Assembly (NCBI GenBank): GCA_045617625.1
Contig: JAZLJA010000055.1
Coordinates: forward strand, 1 to 64,000
DNA from: Firm-04 sp045617625
GTDB lineage: Bacteria; Bacillota; Clostridia; Oscillospirales; Ruminococcaceae
Length of the DNA: 64,000 nucleotides
Direction of reading: 5' to 3'
Under the pieces are notes generated by a model. That model was given only the letters and a program-made list of their open reading frames with translations. It searched no databases and was not told the origin of the DNA. The translations under genes were made by a program, and so were the position numbers. Below, piece after piece: positions 33,072-41,489 of the stretch (position 1 is the stretch's first letter; the number at the start of each line of letters is the position of its first letter).

Positions 33072-33697
33072 TTTTTTTCTGGTATCTTGGCGCAGCAATT
33101 ATCGGCTATCTTTTGGGCAGCATCAACACAGCGGCGATTATCAGCCGCTTGAAGGGATTTGATATCCGCAATAAGGGTTCAGGCAACGCAGGTGCATCCA
33201 ATGCGCTCATCACAATGGGCAAGGGTGCCGCGGCGTGTACCACAGTGGTGGATATGTCAAAGGCATTTTTCCCTGTGTTTGCGATTCTGCACTGGATCAC
33301 AAAAGCAAAAACGATTCCGTGTCTGGCCGTTTTTACGGGCTGCATGGTGATTCTCGGGCATATTTTCCCGTTCTGGATGGATTTTCGGGGCGGCAAAGGA
33401 TTTGCTTCGCTGCTCGGCATGTCGGCGGCACTTGATTGGAGACTGTTTGTGGCGTTTCTGGTCATTGTGGTATTCTGGCTTGTCACCACGAAATATATCG
33501 CCCTTGCAACCATCACCTGCGCGGCGATTTTCCCGGTTTATCGGCTTATCATGACACATTCCGTCTGCGAGTTTTTGATGCTTCTGCTGTTGTTCGCGGT
33601 GATCTTTTGGAAGCATATCCCGAACCTCAAGCGAATGAAGTCCGGCAGCGAACTGGGCATTGAAGATGTCAAGGCAATGCGCAACGAGAGAGAATGA
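33068..33697 (+). CDS. plsY: Acyl-phosphate glycerol-3-phosphate acyltransferase PlsY
   Basis: PlsY adds the first acyl chain to glycerol-3-phosphate in the membrane, using acyl-phosphate. The 209-residue product has about five membrane helices and the three conserved loops: GSGNAGASN (motif 1), GHIFPFWMDFRGGKG (motif 2) and the late KHIPNLKRMKSGSE (motif 3). The ATG at 33068 overlaps the stop of the previous gene (ATGA), so translation is probably coupled. This links a lipid-synthesis step to a c-di-GMP enzyme. Confidence 0.94.
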   Translation: MIFFWYLGAAIIGYLLGSINTAAIISRLKGFDIRNKGSGNAGASNALITMGKGAAACTTVVDMSKAFFPVFAILHWITKAKTIPCLAVFTGCMVILGHIFPFWMDFRGGKGFASLLGMSAALDWRLFVAFLVIVVFWLVTTKYIALATITCAAIFPVYRLIMTHSVCEFLMLLLLFAVIFWKHIPNLKRMKSGSELGIEDVKAMRNERE

Positions 33698-33705
33698 TTA
33701 AATGA

Positions 33706-33741
33706 AAACGGCAGTGTGTTCGATGCACACTGCCGTTTGAT
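33706..33741 (+). terminator. Terminator after plsY
   Basis: A perfect 13-bp stem (AAACGGCAGTGTG with its complement) with a seven-base loop lies eight bases after the plsY stop; the T run is short. Confidence 0.85.
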
Positions 33742-33791
33742 TTGCTCATGTGTATTCATATTGTAACGGAACATTCTCTCAAATCATATGA

Positions 33792-33869
33792 GAGAATGCT
33801 GCAAGCGGCGATGCAGCCGCCAACAAGTGGATTGACAAGAAACTGACGCAAGCATTCCTGCTGACCTAA
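33792..33869 (+). pseudogene. Orphan C-terminal gene fragment
   Basis: A 25-codon frame ending in TAA has coding-like composition (NKWIDKKLTQAFLLT) and is followed at once by a strong terminator, but it has no start and is preceded by a stop. It looks like the tail of a deleted gene. A palindrome (CATTCTCTCA/TGAGAGAATG, about 33772-33798) lies at its broken end. The family is not recognised. Confidence 0.35.
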
Positions 33870-33870
33870 A

Positions 33871-33905
33871 AAAGCACCGCCTGAGAAAAACAGGCGGTGC
33901 TTTTA
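33871..33905 (+). terminator. Terminator without an intact gene upstream
   Basis: A 13-bp stem (AAAGCACCGCCTG with its complement) is followed by four T. It ends the 25-codon fragment and not plsY, which already has its own terminator. Confidence 0.85.
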
Positions 33906-33988
33906 TGTAGTTTAAAGACTTGCTTAGGACTGCATTGCTCCTATTAGAAATTTATGTGTTATCTGGCTTTTCGCAGATTCACTGTGTA

Positions 33989-34219
33989 TCAGAAACATTC
34001 CCACGAATACTTAACATTGCTGAAATCCCTTGATTTCAGATCTTCTCTTGTAATTATAAAGTGAGCGATACCGTCGTCTCCTATTTGAATGCCGTCTCTG
34101 CTGACGATCTGCAGCAAAAGAACATCTGTATTATTCCATCCTGCATCCCACACATCGTTCTGATAACCTCCGATCTTATGCCTTTGCGTGATGATTATGT
34201 TTGTCTTTTTTGATTCATG
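33989..34219 (-). pseudogene. DUF1963 (YwqG-like) gene remnant, C-terminal part
   Basis: A 76-codon frame on the minus strand carries HKIGGYQNDVW, LLLQIVSRDG, GDDGIAHFIITREDL and FSNVKYSWEC. This is the C-terminal pattern of DUF1963/YwqG proteins (HK..GYP, LLLQIDSDE, GD.GRLYFWI...DL, F..VW..LQC). There is no start: tandem stop codons precede it, and the first two thirds of a normal gene are absent. The rest of 33906-34346 has nothing else I can support. Confidence 0.6.
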
Positions 34220-34346
34220 ATGCGATCATCATATCACGTTTCTGGTTTTTCAAAAAGTTTCTTTCTTTTGAAAGGAAATCTGCCATTGAATTGTATTATA
34301 TATAAGAGTACCTGATACTGGTGATCCCGAGAGGAGGAAATGCAGC

Positions 34347-34844
34347 ATGATTGTGGATAAAAACCTTGCGCTTCGTGCGTTTGAACAGTATGCGGACGAT
34401 GCTTTGCGTGCGGCATATGCGTGCGGATGCAGGGAAAATGCTGAGGATATTGTGCAGACGGTGTTTCTATCGCTGATGGCGCATTCGCCCGCATTTGAAA
34501 ACGAACGCCACCTGAAAGCTTGGATTCTGCGTGTGACCATGAATCTGTGCCGCAATTATCATCGAAGTTGGCAGCAGAAACAGCGTGTGGATATGGAGAA
34601 TGCAGAGGCACAGCTTCCAAGCATACCCTCGCCCGAAGAACGTACCGCGATACAGGCAATGATCGAAAAGCTGCCGCAGAAATATGCGTCCGTGCTGTTT
34701 CTATACTATTACGAAGGGTATTCCGTGCGGGAAATCGCACAGATGATGGACAAAAATGAAAACACGGTCTGCACATTGCTGCATCGTGCCAGAAAAAAAC
34801 TCAGATTGGAATTGATGAAGGGAGGAGTTTCAGATGACAGTTGA
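34347..34844 (+). CDS. ECF-type RNA polymerase sigma factor
   Basis: The 165-residue product has region 2 (about 5-70, with AEDIVQTVFLSLMAH and AWILRVTMNLCRNYHR) and region 4 (about 95-160, with LPQKYASVLFLYYYEGYSVREIA, shown here only by LPQKYASVLF and EGYSVREIAQMM, then NENTVCTLLHRARKKL as the DNA-reading helix). GAGGAGG precedes the start. It overlaps the next gene by 11 bases and heads a sigma/anti-sigma/ABC transporter operon, so it probably controls that operon in response to an envelope signal. Confidence 0.92.
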   Translation: MIVDKNLALRAFEQYADDALRAAYACGCRENAEDIVQTVFLSLMAHSPAFENERHLKAWILRVTMNLCRNYHRSWQQKQRVDMENAEAQLPSIPSPEERTAIQAMIEKLPQKYASVLFLYYYEGYSVREIAQMMDKNENTVCTLLHRARKKLRLELMKGGVSDDS

Positions 34845-36069
34845 TGAATATCATGATGCGTTTCGCAATGTGAAATGCAGTGCGGAATTTCGGCAGAAAA
34901 TGTGTGCAAAACTCTCCGCACCGCTCACTACGGCAGACTATGACTGGCTGGATCATTTCGGGGATGCGGCTGACTTTACGGCACCGTTTGATTTATCGGA
35001 ACCGGCAAAAACGCATCGGCACATTTCGTGGAAGATTCCTGTGATCTGTGCTGCTGCTGTGTTGCTGCTGGGCGGCGGTGTGCTATATGTCGGAGCGATG
35101 CTGCACTCACCCATGCCGGATATTTCTCCCGATTTGCAGAATAGCTATATCAGCAATGAGAGCAGTGAAACATCCGTAAATGCTGTTGAAAATCAGCCGT
35201 CCGCAGAGGATAACGTGAATGCGGAGGCACTGGGCGGCGGTTTATATCGCCTTGCAAAGCTGCCGCAGTTGAATCGCGAAAACGATTCGTGCATCTACGG
35301 CAGTGTAAGAATGGGGAACGAGACAGTCGAGGTTGATGGGCAAACGTTAGATCTGTCTGTTGCGGTACAGGACGACGGTGCAAACACCGCATATTGCGTC
35401 AGTGCCGATTCCGGCACGCTATATTATGCAAACATGAACGGTATATATCAATCGGATATCGGATTGCAGCACCCGCAGCAGCTGCTTTCGCTGCCGATTT
35501 CCACGAAGGATGGCGAACTTTATGTCATTTACTCGCTCATTTCGTTTGCAAACACCGATCAGCTGTTTTTTACAGGGAGTATCGGAAATGCGAGATGCAT
35601 CGGCAGTTTTGACACCAAAACCTGCTCTTTCCGAACGGTTCCCTGCGCACAAAAAGGAAACCTCATTTCCTGTGATACAGGTGTTCTGGTTTACGACAAC
35701 GCTGCGGCAAGCAACCAGTGCGAAAAAACAACCGTGCAATACTGGGAAAGTGGAGAGATTTACGAGATCACCCTGCGGAATGTGTATGAATCAGAGACCA
35801 AGCTGCGGCTTTCCGCAAATGGAAAATATCTCTGTACCTATCTATGGGGCAAGACCGAGAATGGTCAACTGACAGAACGTTATTCGGTGTATGATGTCAA
35901 AAGCGGCACGTTTTTGGGATGCTTTGATTGGACGTTCGACAAAAAAGTCACAGACAGAATATCGGATGGGTTTACCTATCTGGGCATGGATGAAGATGCA
36001 AAGTGCGCATACTTTACGCAGATCAGTTCCGACAAATGGGAATACTATCAGTTCTGCTTCGGGGAGTGA
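34834..36069 (+). CDS. Probable anti-sigma factor with one membrane helix and extracytoplasmic sensor
   Basis: The 411-residue product has a cytoplasmic N-terminal part (about 1-65) with the size of an anti-sigma domain, one membrane helix (about 67-92) and an external region of about 320 residues made of repeating strand motifs such as GTLYYANMNGIYQSD and VYDVKSGTFLG, which suggest a beta-propeller. Position directly after, and overlapping, an ECF sigma gene is the main reason for the call; no zinc anti-sigma motif is seen. GGGAGGAG precedes the start. Confidence 0.65.
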   Translation: MTVDEYHDAFRNVKCSAEFRQKMCAKLSAPLTTADYDWLDHFGDAADFTAPFDLSEPAKTHRHISWKIPVICAAAVLLLGGGVLYVGAMLHSPMPDISPDLQNSYISNESSETSVNAVENQPSAEDNVNAEALGGGLYRLAKLPQLNRENDSCIYGSVRMGNETVEVDGQTLDLSVAVQDDGANTAYCVSADSGTLYYANMNGIYQSDIGLQHPQQLLSLPISTKDGELYVIYSLISFANTDQLFFTGSIGNARCIGSFDTKTCSFRTVPCAQKGNLISCDTGVLVYDNAAASNQCEKTTVQYWESGEIYEITLRNVYESETKLRLSANGKYLCTYLWGKTENGQLTERYSVYDVKSGTFLGCFDWTFDKKVTDRISDGFTYLGMDEDAKCAYFTQISSDKWEYYQFCFGE

Positions 36070-36073
36070 CGAG

Positions 36074-36934
36074 ATGCTTTTAGAGATTAAGGAAGTCAGC
36101 AAGCAGTACCCGAAAACACTTGCACTCGACCATTTTTCCGCAGAGCTTTCCTGTGGGCTTTATGGATTACTCGGACCAAACGGCGCGGGCAAAACAACCC
36201 TTATCAGCATTCTGACAACACTGCTTGCACCCACTTCGGGCAGCGTGCTTTATGACGGAAAACCGATCGGCGGGCGGGAATATCTGAAAAACATCGGATA
36301 TCTGCCCCAGTATCCGCGGTTCTATAAGGACTTTACTGCACAGGAGTTTCTGATGTATATGTCGGCGATGAAAGGGCTTGAAAAAAAGACCGCATCGCGG
36401 CGCGTAGATGAATTGCTCGAACAGGTGAATCTTACAGAAAACAGGCACAAGAAAATCGGGGCATTTTCGGGTGGAATGCGGCAGCGGCTCGGCATTGCAC
36501 AGGCGATTCTCAACGATCCCGAGATTCTTATTCTCGATGAACCAACAGCAGGACTTGACCCCAAAGAACGTGTGCGGTTCCGAAATATTCTATCGCAGCT
36601 TTCCGATACACGTATCATTATTCTGGCAACACATATTGTATCTGACCTTGAATTTGCTGCCAAAGAGGTGATTCTGTTAAACGAAGGCAGACTTCTGAAA
36701 AAGGCATCGCCGCTGACGCTGCAAACTGCGATGACAGGTAAAGTTTGGCGCGTGCAGGCAGATGCATCAGATTTGGAGACGTTTATCGCTCGATATATCG
36801 TTGCAAATGCGTCAGTTTCGGATGGGCAGTATCTTCTGCGGGTAATCGCGGAAGAAAAGCCGCATGAATCTGCCGTTGCGGAGGAGCCACGGCTTGAAGA
36901 TGTCTACCTCTACTATTTTGGTGAACCGTTATGA
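36074..36934 (+). CDS. ABC transporter ATP-binding protein
   Basis: The 286-residue product has Walker A GPNGAGKT (34-41), a Q-loop (YLPQYPR), the signature SGGMRQRLG, Walker B LILDEPTAGLD and the switch His in ATHIVSDLE. It is of the BcrA/CcmA type used by drug or bacteriocin exporters. Start at 36074 follows GGGGAGTGA; a longer frame overlaps the anti-sigma gene and is rejected. Its end overlaps the permease gene by four bases (ATGA). Confidence 0.94.
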   Translation: MLLEIKEVSKQYPKTLALDHFSAELSCGLYGLLGPNGAGKTTLISILTTLLAPTSGSVLYDGKPIGGREYLKNIGYLPQYPRFYKDFTAQEFLMYMSAMKGLEKKTASRRVDELLEQVNLTENRHKKIGAFSGGMRQRLGIAQAILNDPEILILDEPTAGLDPKERVRFRNILSQLSDTRIIILATHIVSDLEFAAKEVILLNEGRLLKKASPLTLQTAMTGKVWRVQADASDLETFIARYIVANASVSDGQYLLRVIAEEKPHESAVAEEPRLEDVYLYYFGEPL

Positions 36935-38100
36935 AAAGGCTGACACTGTTTGAACTGAAAAAGCTGTTTTGCAGTCCTTTGATCCTGTTCATGTTATTGC
37001 TGTTCAGCATTCTGAATTTTCGCCATATTTACAGTGATTATCAGCAAAACATCGGGTCGATGCGCGATTATTTCAACGGTCATTTTGCATTGTACGAGGA
37101 GATATCAGGTGCATGGAACAATGATACCATCGTATATGTGCTGGACGAATACGAAAAGGCAAAGGCGGCTGTCGATGCAGGCAATTTCTCGACACAGCCT
37201 GACCAGCCCAACACCATCACGGGCTATGTATTCGGGGATTATGGGCTTTTCGAGCAGATCAAAACGGAAATGGACACGCTGTATCACTATGGTGACACGA
37301 TGGCGCAGCTTAGTAAAAAGGCGTTGGAAAATGCAGAGTTCTATCAAAAAAAGGGCAATGCGTATCAAGCAAAGGTGAACCGCAAGATCGCGAAAACGTA
37401 TCAGAATCGTTCCGTGAATGCCTATTACGACACACTGGGCATTCAAGAGTACTTCCGATATGATTTCTCCACGCTGCTGATTCTGCTGTTGCTGCTGCCG
37501 ATGCTTTCCCCGCTGTTTGCGAAAGAGCACGAGACTGAAATGTACGGCTTGCTGAAACTGACTCCGCAGTATAGGAAATTATCCGTATGCAAACTGTTTG
37601 CAGGCATGATTGCCGTTACCATTGTCAGCATAGTTTTCTGGTGTGAGGATTTTCTTATGTTTCGGTTTCTTTACCACATTAAGGGGCTTTCACAGCCGGT
37701 TTATGCCTTGAAACAGTATGCATATTCCCCGTTGACCATCTCTGTCGGCGAATATGCGCTGCTCCAAAATATGTTAAAACTGCTTTGTTTTCAGGTCATC
37801 GGCGGAATCTGCACAACGGTTTCCTCTGCGTCGAAGAATGAGATCATCCCGTTTTGCTGTTCATTTGCTGTAGCGTTGGGCTTGTTTCTGACGGATGCGT
37901 TTTTTGCAAATACTGTGACCGCGGTGTGTAATCCTGTGACGCTATGCCACGGTGACAGACTGTTTCAGAAATTCGCAGTCTGCAGTTTGGTCGGAATGCC
38001 GATCGACAAATTTCTTCTGCCGATTTGTACGGCAGGGCTGGCATGGCTTTTCTTGTCTGTGACAGCAGTGAGAATCAGCGGCAAGGAGATGTTGGCGTGA
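36931..38100 (+). CDS. ABC transporter permease
   Basis: The 389-residue product has a first membrane helix at about 15-30, an external stretch of about 140 residues and then about five helices from residue 178 to the end. This is the ABC2-type exporter permease layout. A short conserved-type stretch FAKEHETEMYGLLKLTPQ follows the second helix. It overlaps the ATPase gene by ATGA and the following gene by GTGA, so all three are coupled. Confidence 0.85.
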   Translation: MKRLTLFELKKLFCSPLILFMLLLFSILNFRHIYSDYQQNIGSMRDYFNGHFALYEEISGAWNNDTIVYVLDEYEKAKAAVDAGNFSTQPDQPNTITGYVFGDYGLFEQIKTEMDTLYHYGDTMAQLSKKALENAEFYQKKGNAYQAKVNRKIAKTYQNRSVNAYYDTLGIQEYFRYDFSTLLILLLLLPMLSPLFAKEHETEMYGLLKLTPQYRKLSVCKLFAGMIAVTIVSIVFWCEDFLMFRFLYHIKGLSQPVYALKQYAYSPLTISVGEYALLQNMLKLLCFQVIGGICTTVSSASKNEIIPFCCSFAVALGLFLTDAFFANTVTAVCNPVTLCHGDRLFQKFAVCSLVGMPIDKFLLPICTAGLAWLFLSVTAVRISGKEMLA

Positions 38101-40007
38101 AATATGAATGCTTCAAGCTGTTTGTCAAGCGCAGGGCTTGGCTGCTGTTCTTGATTTTTCTCGTCATTCGGATTTTCACAGCGTTTCTTCAGCAAAATTA
38201 TCTGCGGGATATTCAAATGGATGTGCATTTTGACGCATATATGCAGAGTATGGAAGTGCTGGAAGGAAAACTGACCCCCGAAAAATCTGCGTATATCGCA
38301 GAGCAAAATGCGTTGATCGACGAAATGTTGAGTCTAAATAGAGAAGCAGTCTATAACGATTATATCAGTGGGGCAATCACGGATGATGAATATGATACCT
38401 GCATGATGCGGATCCAACAAGGGAAAGAAATGCAGGAAGCGTTTGCAGTCATAAATGAACGGTATGCGCAAGTGTCTGAAAATCCCGAGCGAATCTATTT
38501 TCTATATACAAACGGCTGGGTCGGGCTTCTTGGAAATGAACGGCTGGATTATGTTCTTCTGATTATGCTCATGCTGATGATCGTGCCGACGATTTGCAGC
38601 GAGTTTTCTACGGATATGTACCCGATCCTGCGCTCGACTCCAAATGGCGGTATCCGACTGTATGCAGCGAAATGCGGTGTCGGCATCTTGACTGCACTGC
38701 TTGCCGCAGTTCTGTGCTTTGCCGTGGAGCTTGGCTATTACGCTGCGGTATTCAGGCTGCCCGACGGTTCGTTTCCGTTGCAAAGTCTGCCGCCCTTTGT
38801 GCAGTCACCGTATGAAGTCAGTATTATCGGTGCGGCGGCTTTGACACTTGTCAACCGTTGCTTTGGTGCGATGTATTTTTCCGTGCTGCTGATCTGCTTT
38901 GCAGTTCTGTGCAGGCGTGCTTTGTCAGCAATCTTTCTCGGAACGCTCACGATTCTGTTCCCTTATCTGCTGTGGTCGGAAAGCACGATGAAATATCTGT
39001 TTCCGACGCCGCTCGGTTTTTTCCTTTCCTGCGGTTTCCTGAAGGGCAGTTTTCTGCCGACTCCATTGGCAGAGCAATCTATAACCATTTCGCCGATGCA
39101 GTACGGTGTGACGTTTGCGGCATCTGTGTGCATTATGCTGCTTTTATTCTGCATCGGGATGTATGCCTATATCGGGAAACGAATGATACATATTCGATGC
39201 AAAGCATTTGTTTATGTTCTGCTGGTGTTTCCCGTTTTTTTGACGGGATGCTCTCATCAGCCGAAGCAGCCTGATTTCGACGGCTTTGTGTTTGATTCCA
39301 ACCGCTATCAGCCTGTCACGACGTCGTTTTCGTTGGTGCGTGATGACGTGAAAGGGCTTTGTATAGCATATAAGGACAGCAGCGAACTTATCCCTATCAT
39401 CCGCGACTGCTTTTCGGAAACAGATTCTTATCGGTTGGGATGTCTGCAATATATAGACGGAGATACGGTATATTATCTCAATCAGTACAGTATGTTTCAT
39501 TATGCTGTTATTGCACTGGATCCACATGATTTTTCGGAGCGAGTGGTTCATGAGATCGAATGGTCTGACAACATTGACAAAATGGATATGCTGTTCGGAT
39601 TGGGACTGTATCTGCCTGCGAAAGCCGCACAGGATGAAAGTGTCAGCAGCTTTTTTGTTCACGAGAATCAGCTGATTCTGCAAAAAAGCAACCATATTGA
39701 TTGGTATGACCTGCAATCAGATTGGCATATGCGCTTTTATGACGGACAGGCGCGAAATCTTGTCTGCACCTGCGGAGCAGTCTATTATCTGGATGAATTG
39801 ATGGACGTTTATCGTTTTGATTTGCAAAGCCGAACCACTGAAAAAATGTCGATCGGCAAGGCAGAATACTTCTATGCATCAGATGATGGTCTGTACTATA
39901 AGGATTTGCGGGAGGGTGCGTTTTATCATGTTTCTGCAGACGGCAGTGCGAAAACGCTTTCGCCTGCGTTTGACGAATCGAAGTTTCAGAAGGAGGCAGC
40001 ACGATGA
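38097..40007 (+). CDS. ABC permease fused to a lipoprotein-like sensor domain
   Basis: The 636-residue product starts at GTG 38097, inside the stop of the previous permease gene, with AAGGAG eight bases upstream. Residues 1-380 repeat the neighbour's permease layout (a helix at 14-30, an external stretch, then about five helices; FSTDMYPILRSTPNGG matches the neighbour's EHETEMYGLLKLTP). From about residue 382 the sequence reads MIHIRCKAFVYVLLVF and then PVFLTGCSHQP, the form of a lipoprotein signal with lipobox LTGC, followed by about 220 residues with strand repeats (YYLDELMDVYRFDLQS, GLYYKDLREG). It looks like a fusion of a permease gene with a lipoprotein gene. Confidence 0.8.
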   Translation: MKYECFKLFVKRRAWLLFLIFLVIRIFTAFLQQNYLRDIQMDVHFDAYMQSMEVLEGKLTPEKSAYIAEQNALIDEMLSLNREAVYNDYISGAITDDEYDTCMMRIQQGKEMQEAFAVINERYAQVSENPERIYFLYTNGWVGLLGNERLDYVLLIMLMLMIVPTICSEFSTDMYPILRSTPNGGIRLYAAKCGVGILTALLAAVLCFAVELGYYAAVFRLPDGSFPLQSLPPFVQSPYEVSIIGAAALTLVNRCFGAMYFSVLLICFAVLCRRALSAIFLGTLTILFPYLLWSESTMKYLFPTPLGFFLSCGFLKGSFLPTPLAEQSITISPMQYGVTFAASVCIMLLLFCIGMYAYIGKRMIHIRCKAFVYVLLVFPVFLTGCSHQPKQPDFDGFVFDSNRYQPVTTSFSLVRDDVKGLCIAYKDSSELIPIIRDCFSETDSYRLGCLQYIDGDTVYYLNQYSMFHYAVIALDPHDFSERVVHEIEWSDNIDKMDMLFGLGLYLPAKAAQDESVSSFFVHENQLILQKSNHIDWYDLQSDWHMRFYDGQARNLVCTCGAVYYLDELMDVYRFDLQSRTTEKMSIGKAEYFYASDDGLYYKDLREGAFYHVSADGSAKTLSPAFDESKFQKEAAR

Positions 40008-41062
40008 AACGAATGATGACTATGATCTTGATGGCTGGTTGGCTGCTGACAGCCTGTGAAGAATCAGCAATGCCTGATGTGCAGAGCAGCGAACCCGAAA
40101 TTTCACAAACCACCGACTATGACCCGTTTTCACGGTCAGACCATGACGATGCCGAAGACACAAACAGCACCAGCGTCGGATACACCCACGGCGTGGAATG
40201 GGAAAACGGCAAGGAACTGGTCTTGACGGATGCCGCAACGGTATCGTTTCGCTATTGTGTGGAAAACAGCGGGAAAGCAACAGATTTCGGCTTGCTGCTG
40301 CTGATCAACGGCATTCGTCAGCCGTATCGTACAAAGGAAGAACCTGAAGATGATATCCTGCACACGTTTCACGTCGAGAAAAATGAGAAACAAACACATA
40401 CGATTTTGTTTGAGCCGATCATCGGAGAACCGGGTGCGGATCTTTCCGTCGAGATCGTCACAATGTATCATCCGCTGTGTTCATCGGAGGAAAAAGATGC
40501 GAACCATTTTGCACACCGCATTCTTTCGCTGTTTCCCTCGACACTCACTGTGACAGAGCAGAGAGACTGCATCGCTCCGACCATTTGCAGCGATTATACG
40601 CATACAACGATTACTGAAGAACTGCGGCGGGAATTCAACCAAATGGATGCGACGGGCAGATTCTCAGGCGAAAATGCGCTTGACAAAACGGTTCATCTGG
40701 AAGCACTAAAAAACGGAGTGTTCCTGACTCCGAAGGACTATCTCAACGGAAAGCAGGATATGACACCGTTTTCGATGCAGGATTCGATTTCGCTTTGTCT
40801 CTATGGCGGAAGAGAACCTTGCAAATACCGTGTATCAATGTATTTCAACCATGCGCAGGTGAAAGGCGCGTTTGACGGCGCGGATTATATCGACATGATC
40901 TGTTCGCGGGATGAGATCTGCATGAAAGAAATTGACCTGCGAGCACTTGATTTGCCGTTTGACGATGAAAACCAATTCTATTTTATTGCGGTGCCGTTTT
41001 ATCAGAATCATAATTATGGAGAACGCATGGTGATGAAATCGGAAACAGCGATTCTGAAATAA
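40004..41062 (+). CDS. Lipoprotein, last gene of the sigma/ABC operon, function unknown
   Basis: The 352-residue product begins MKRMMTMILMAGWLLTAC, a lipoprotein signal with lipobox LTAC, followed by a Ser/Asp/Glu-rich spacer and a domain of about 290 residues that I do not recognise. ATGA overlap with the fusion permease and an upstream AAGGAGG show coupling. It may be the external partner of the ABC exporter or a sensor for the sigma system; this is inference. Confidence 0.8.
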   Translation: MKRMMTMILMAGWLLTACEESAMPDVQSSEPEISQTTDYDPFSRSDHDDAEDTNSTSVGYTHGVEWENGKELVLTDAATVSFRYCVENSGKATDFGLLLLINGIRQPYRTKEEPEDDILHTFHVEKNEKQTHTILFEPIIGEPGADLSVEIVTMYHPLCSSEEKDANHFAHRILSLFPSTLTVTEQRDCIAPTICSDYTHTTITEELRREFNQMDATGRFSGENALDKTVHLEALKNGVFLTPKDYLNGKQDMTPFSMQDSISLCLYGGREPCKYRVSMYFNHAQVKGAFDGADYIDMICSRDEICMKEIDLRALDLPFDDENQFYFIAVPFYQNHNYGERMVMKSETAILK

Positions 41063-41065
41063 TAG

Positions 41066-41146
41066 CGCACCTATGATTACATCACCAAGTGCGACCTGTT
41101 CATCTGTGAAGATAAGCAGCCCGATGAAAACAGAAAGGCAGAATAA
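41066..41146 (+). pseudogene. Orphan C-terminal gene fragment before terminator
   Basis: A 26-codon frame (TYDYITKCDLFICEDKQP in its middle) ends in TAA six bases before a terminator. It has no start and follows a stop codon directly after the lipoprotein gene. It looks like the tail of a gene lost by deletion; the family is unknown. Confidence 0.35.
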
Positions 41147-41151
41147 GCAAG

Positions 41152-41190
41152 AAAAGAGGAATTCACCACAATCGGCGAATTCCTCTTTTT
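41152..41190 (+). terminator. Terminator of the sigma/ABC operon
   Basis: A perfect 13-bp stem (AAAAGAGGAATTC with its complement) with a 12-base loop is followed by T. Confidence 0.9.
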
Positions 41191-41230
41191 GCGTATAGAG
41201 TCCTCAAACAGTGTCCCACCCTGCCGGGTA

Positions 41231-41270
41231 AGAAAACACGCTGTCTTCCATGTGTTGGAAAACAGCGTAT
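41231..41270 (-). terminator. Terminator of tRNA-Lys
   Basis: On the minus strand an ACGCTGT...ACAGCGT stem, with further pairing toward the loop, is followed by GTTTTCTT, about 20 bases after the tRNA end. Confidence 0.7.
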
Positions 41271-41288
41271 TTACGAAATATTCATGAG

Positions 41289-41361
41289 TGAGAAATGAGG
41301 GGCTCGAACCCTCGACCCTCTCCTTAAAAGGGAGATGCTCTGCCAACTGAGCTAATTTCTC
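41289..41361 (-). tRNA. tRNA-Lys (anticodon UUU)
   Basis: The minus strand folds as a complete 73-base cloverleaf: acceptor GAGAAAT/ATTTCTC, D-arm GCTC...GAGC, anticodon loop CTTTTAA with TTT in the centre, T-arm GAGGG TTCGAGC CCTC and discriminator A. The CCA end is not encoded. Confidence 0.96.
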
Positions 41362-41381
41362 ATATCTCACATAACTCAAAT

Positions 41382-41410
41382 ATTATAGCACATAATCTGA
41401 GAAATGTCAA
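41382..41410 (-). promoter_or_regulatory. tRNA-Lys promoter
   Basis: On the minus strand a consensus TTGACA (41405-41410) and TATAAT (41382-41387) are spaced by 17 bases, about 20 bases before the tRNA. Confidence 0.85.
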
Positions 41411-41417
41411 GCCCTTT

Positions 41418-41462
41418 TTGAAAAAATTATAAGGGAAGATGTGAGATTTCTCACATCTTCCT
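41418..41462 (-). terminator. Terminator of the rpmG-secE-nusG-rplK-rplA unit
   Basis: A 12-bp stem (GGAAGATGTGAG region with its complement) lies about 30 bases after the rplA stop, followed on the minus strand by CCTTATAATTTTTTC. rplJ and rplL are not downstream. Confidence 0.8.
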
Positions 41463-41489
41463 CATAATTTTCAAGCAAACAGGCGAAAA

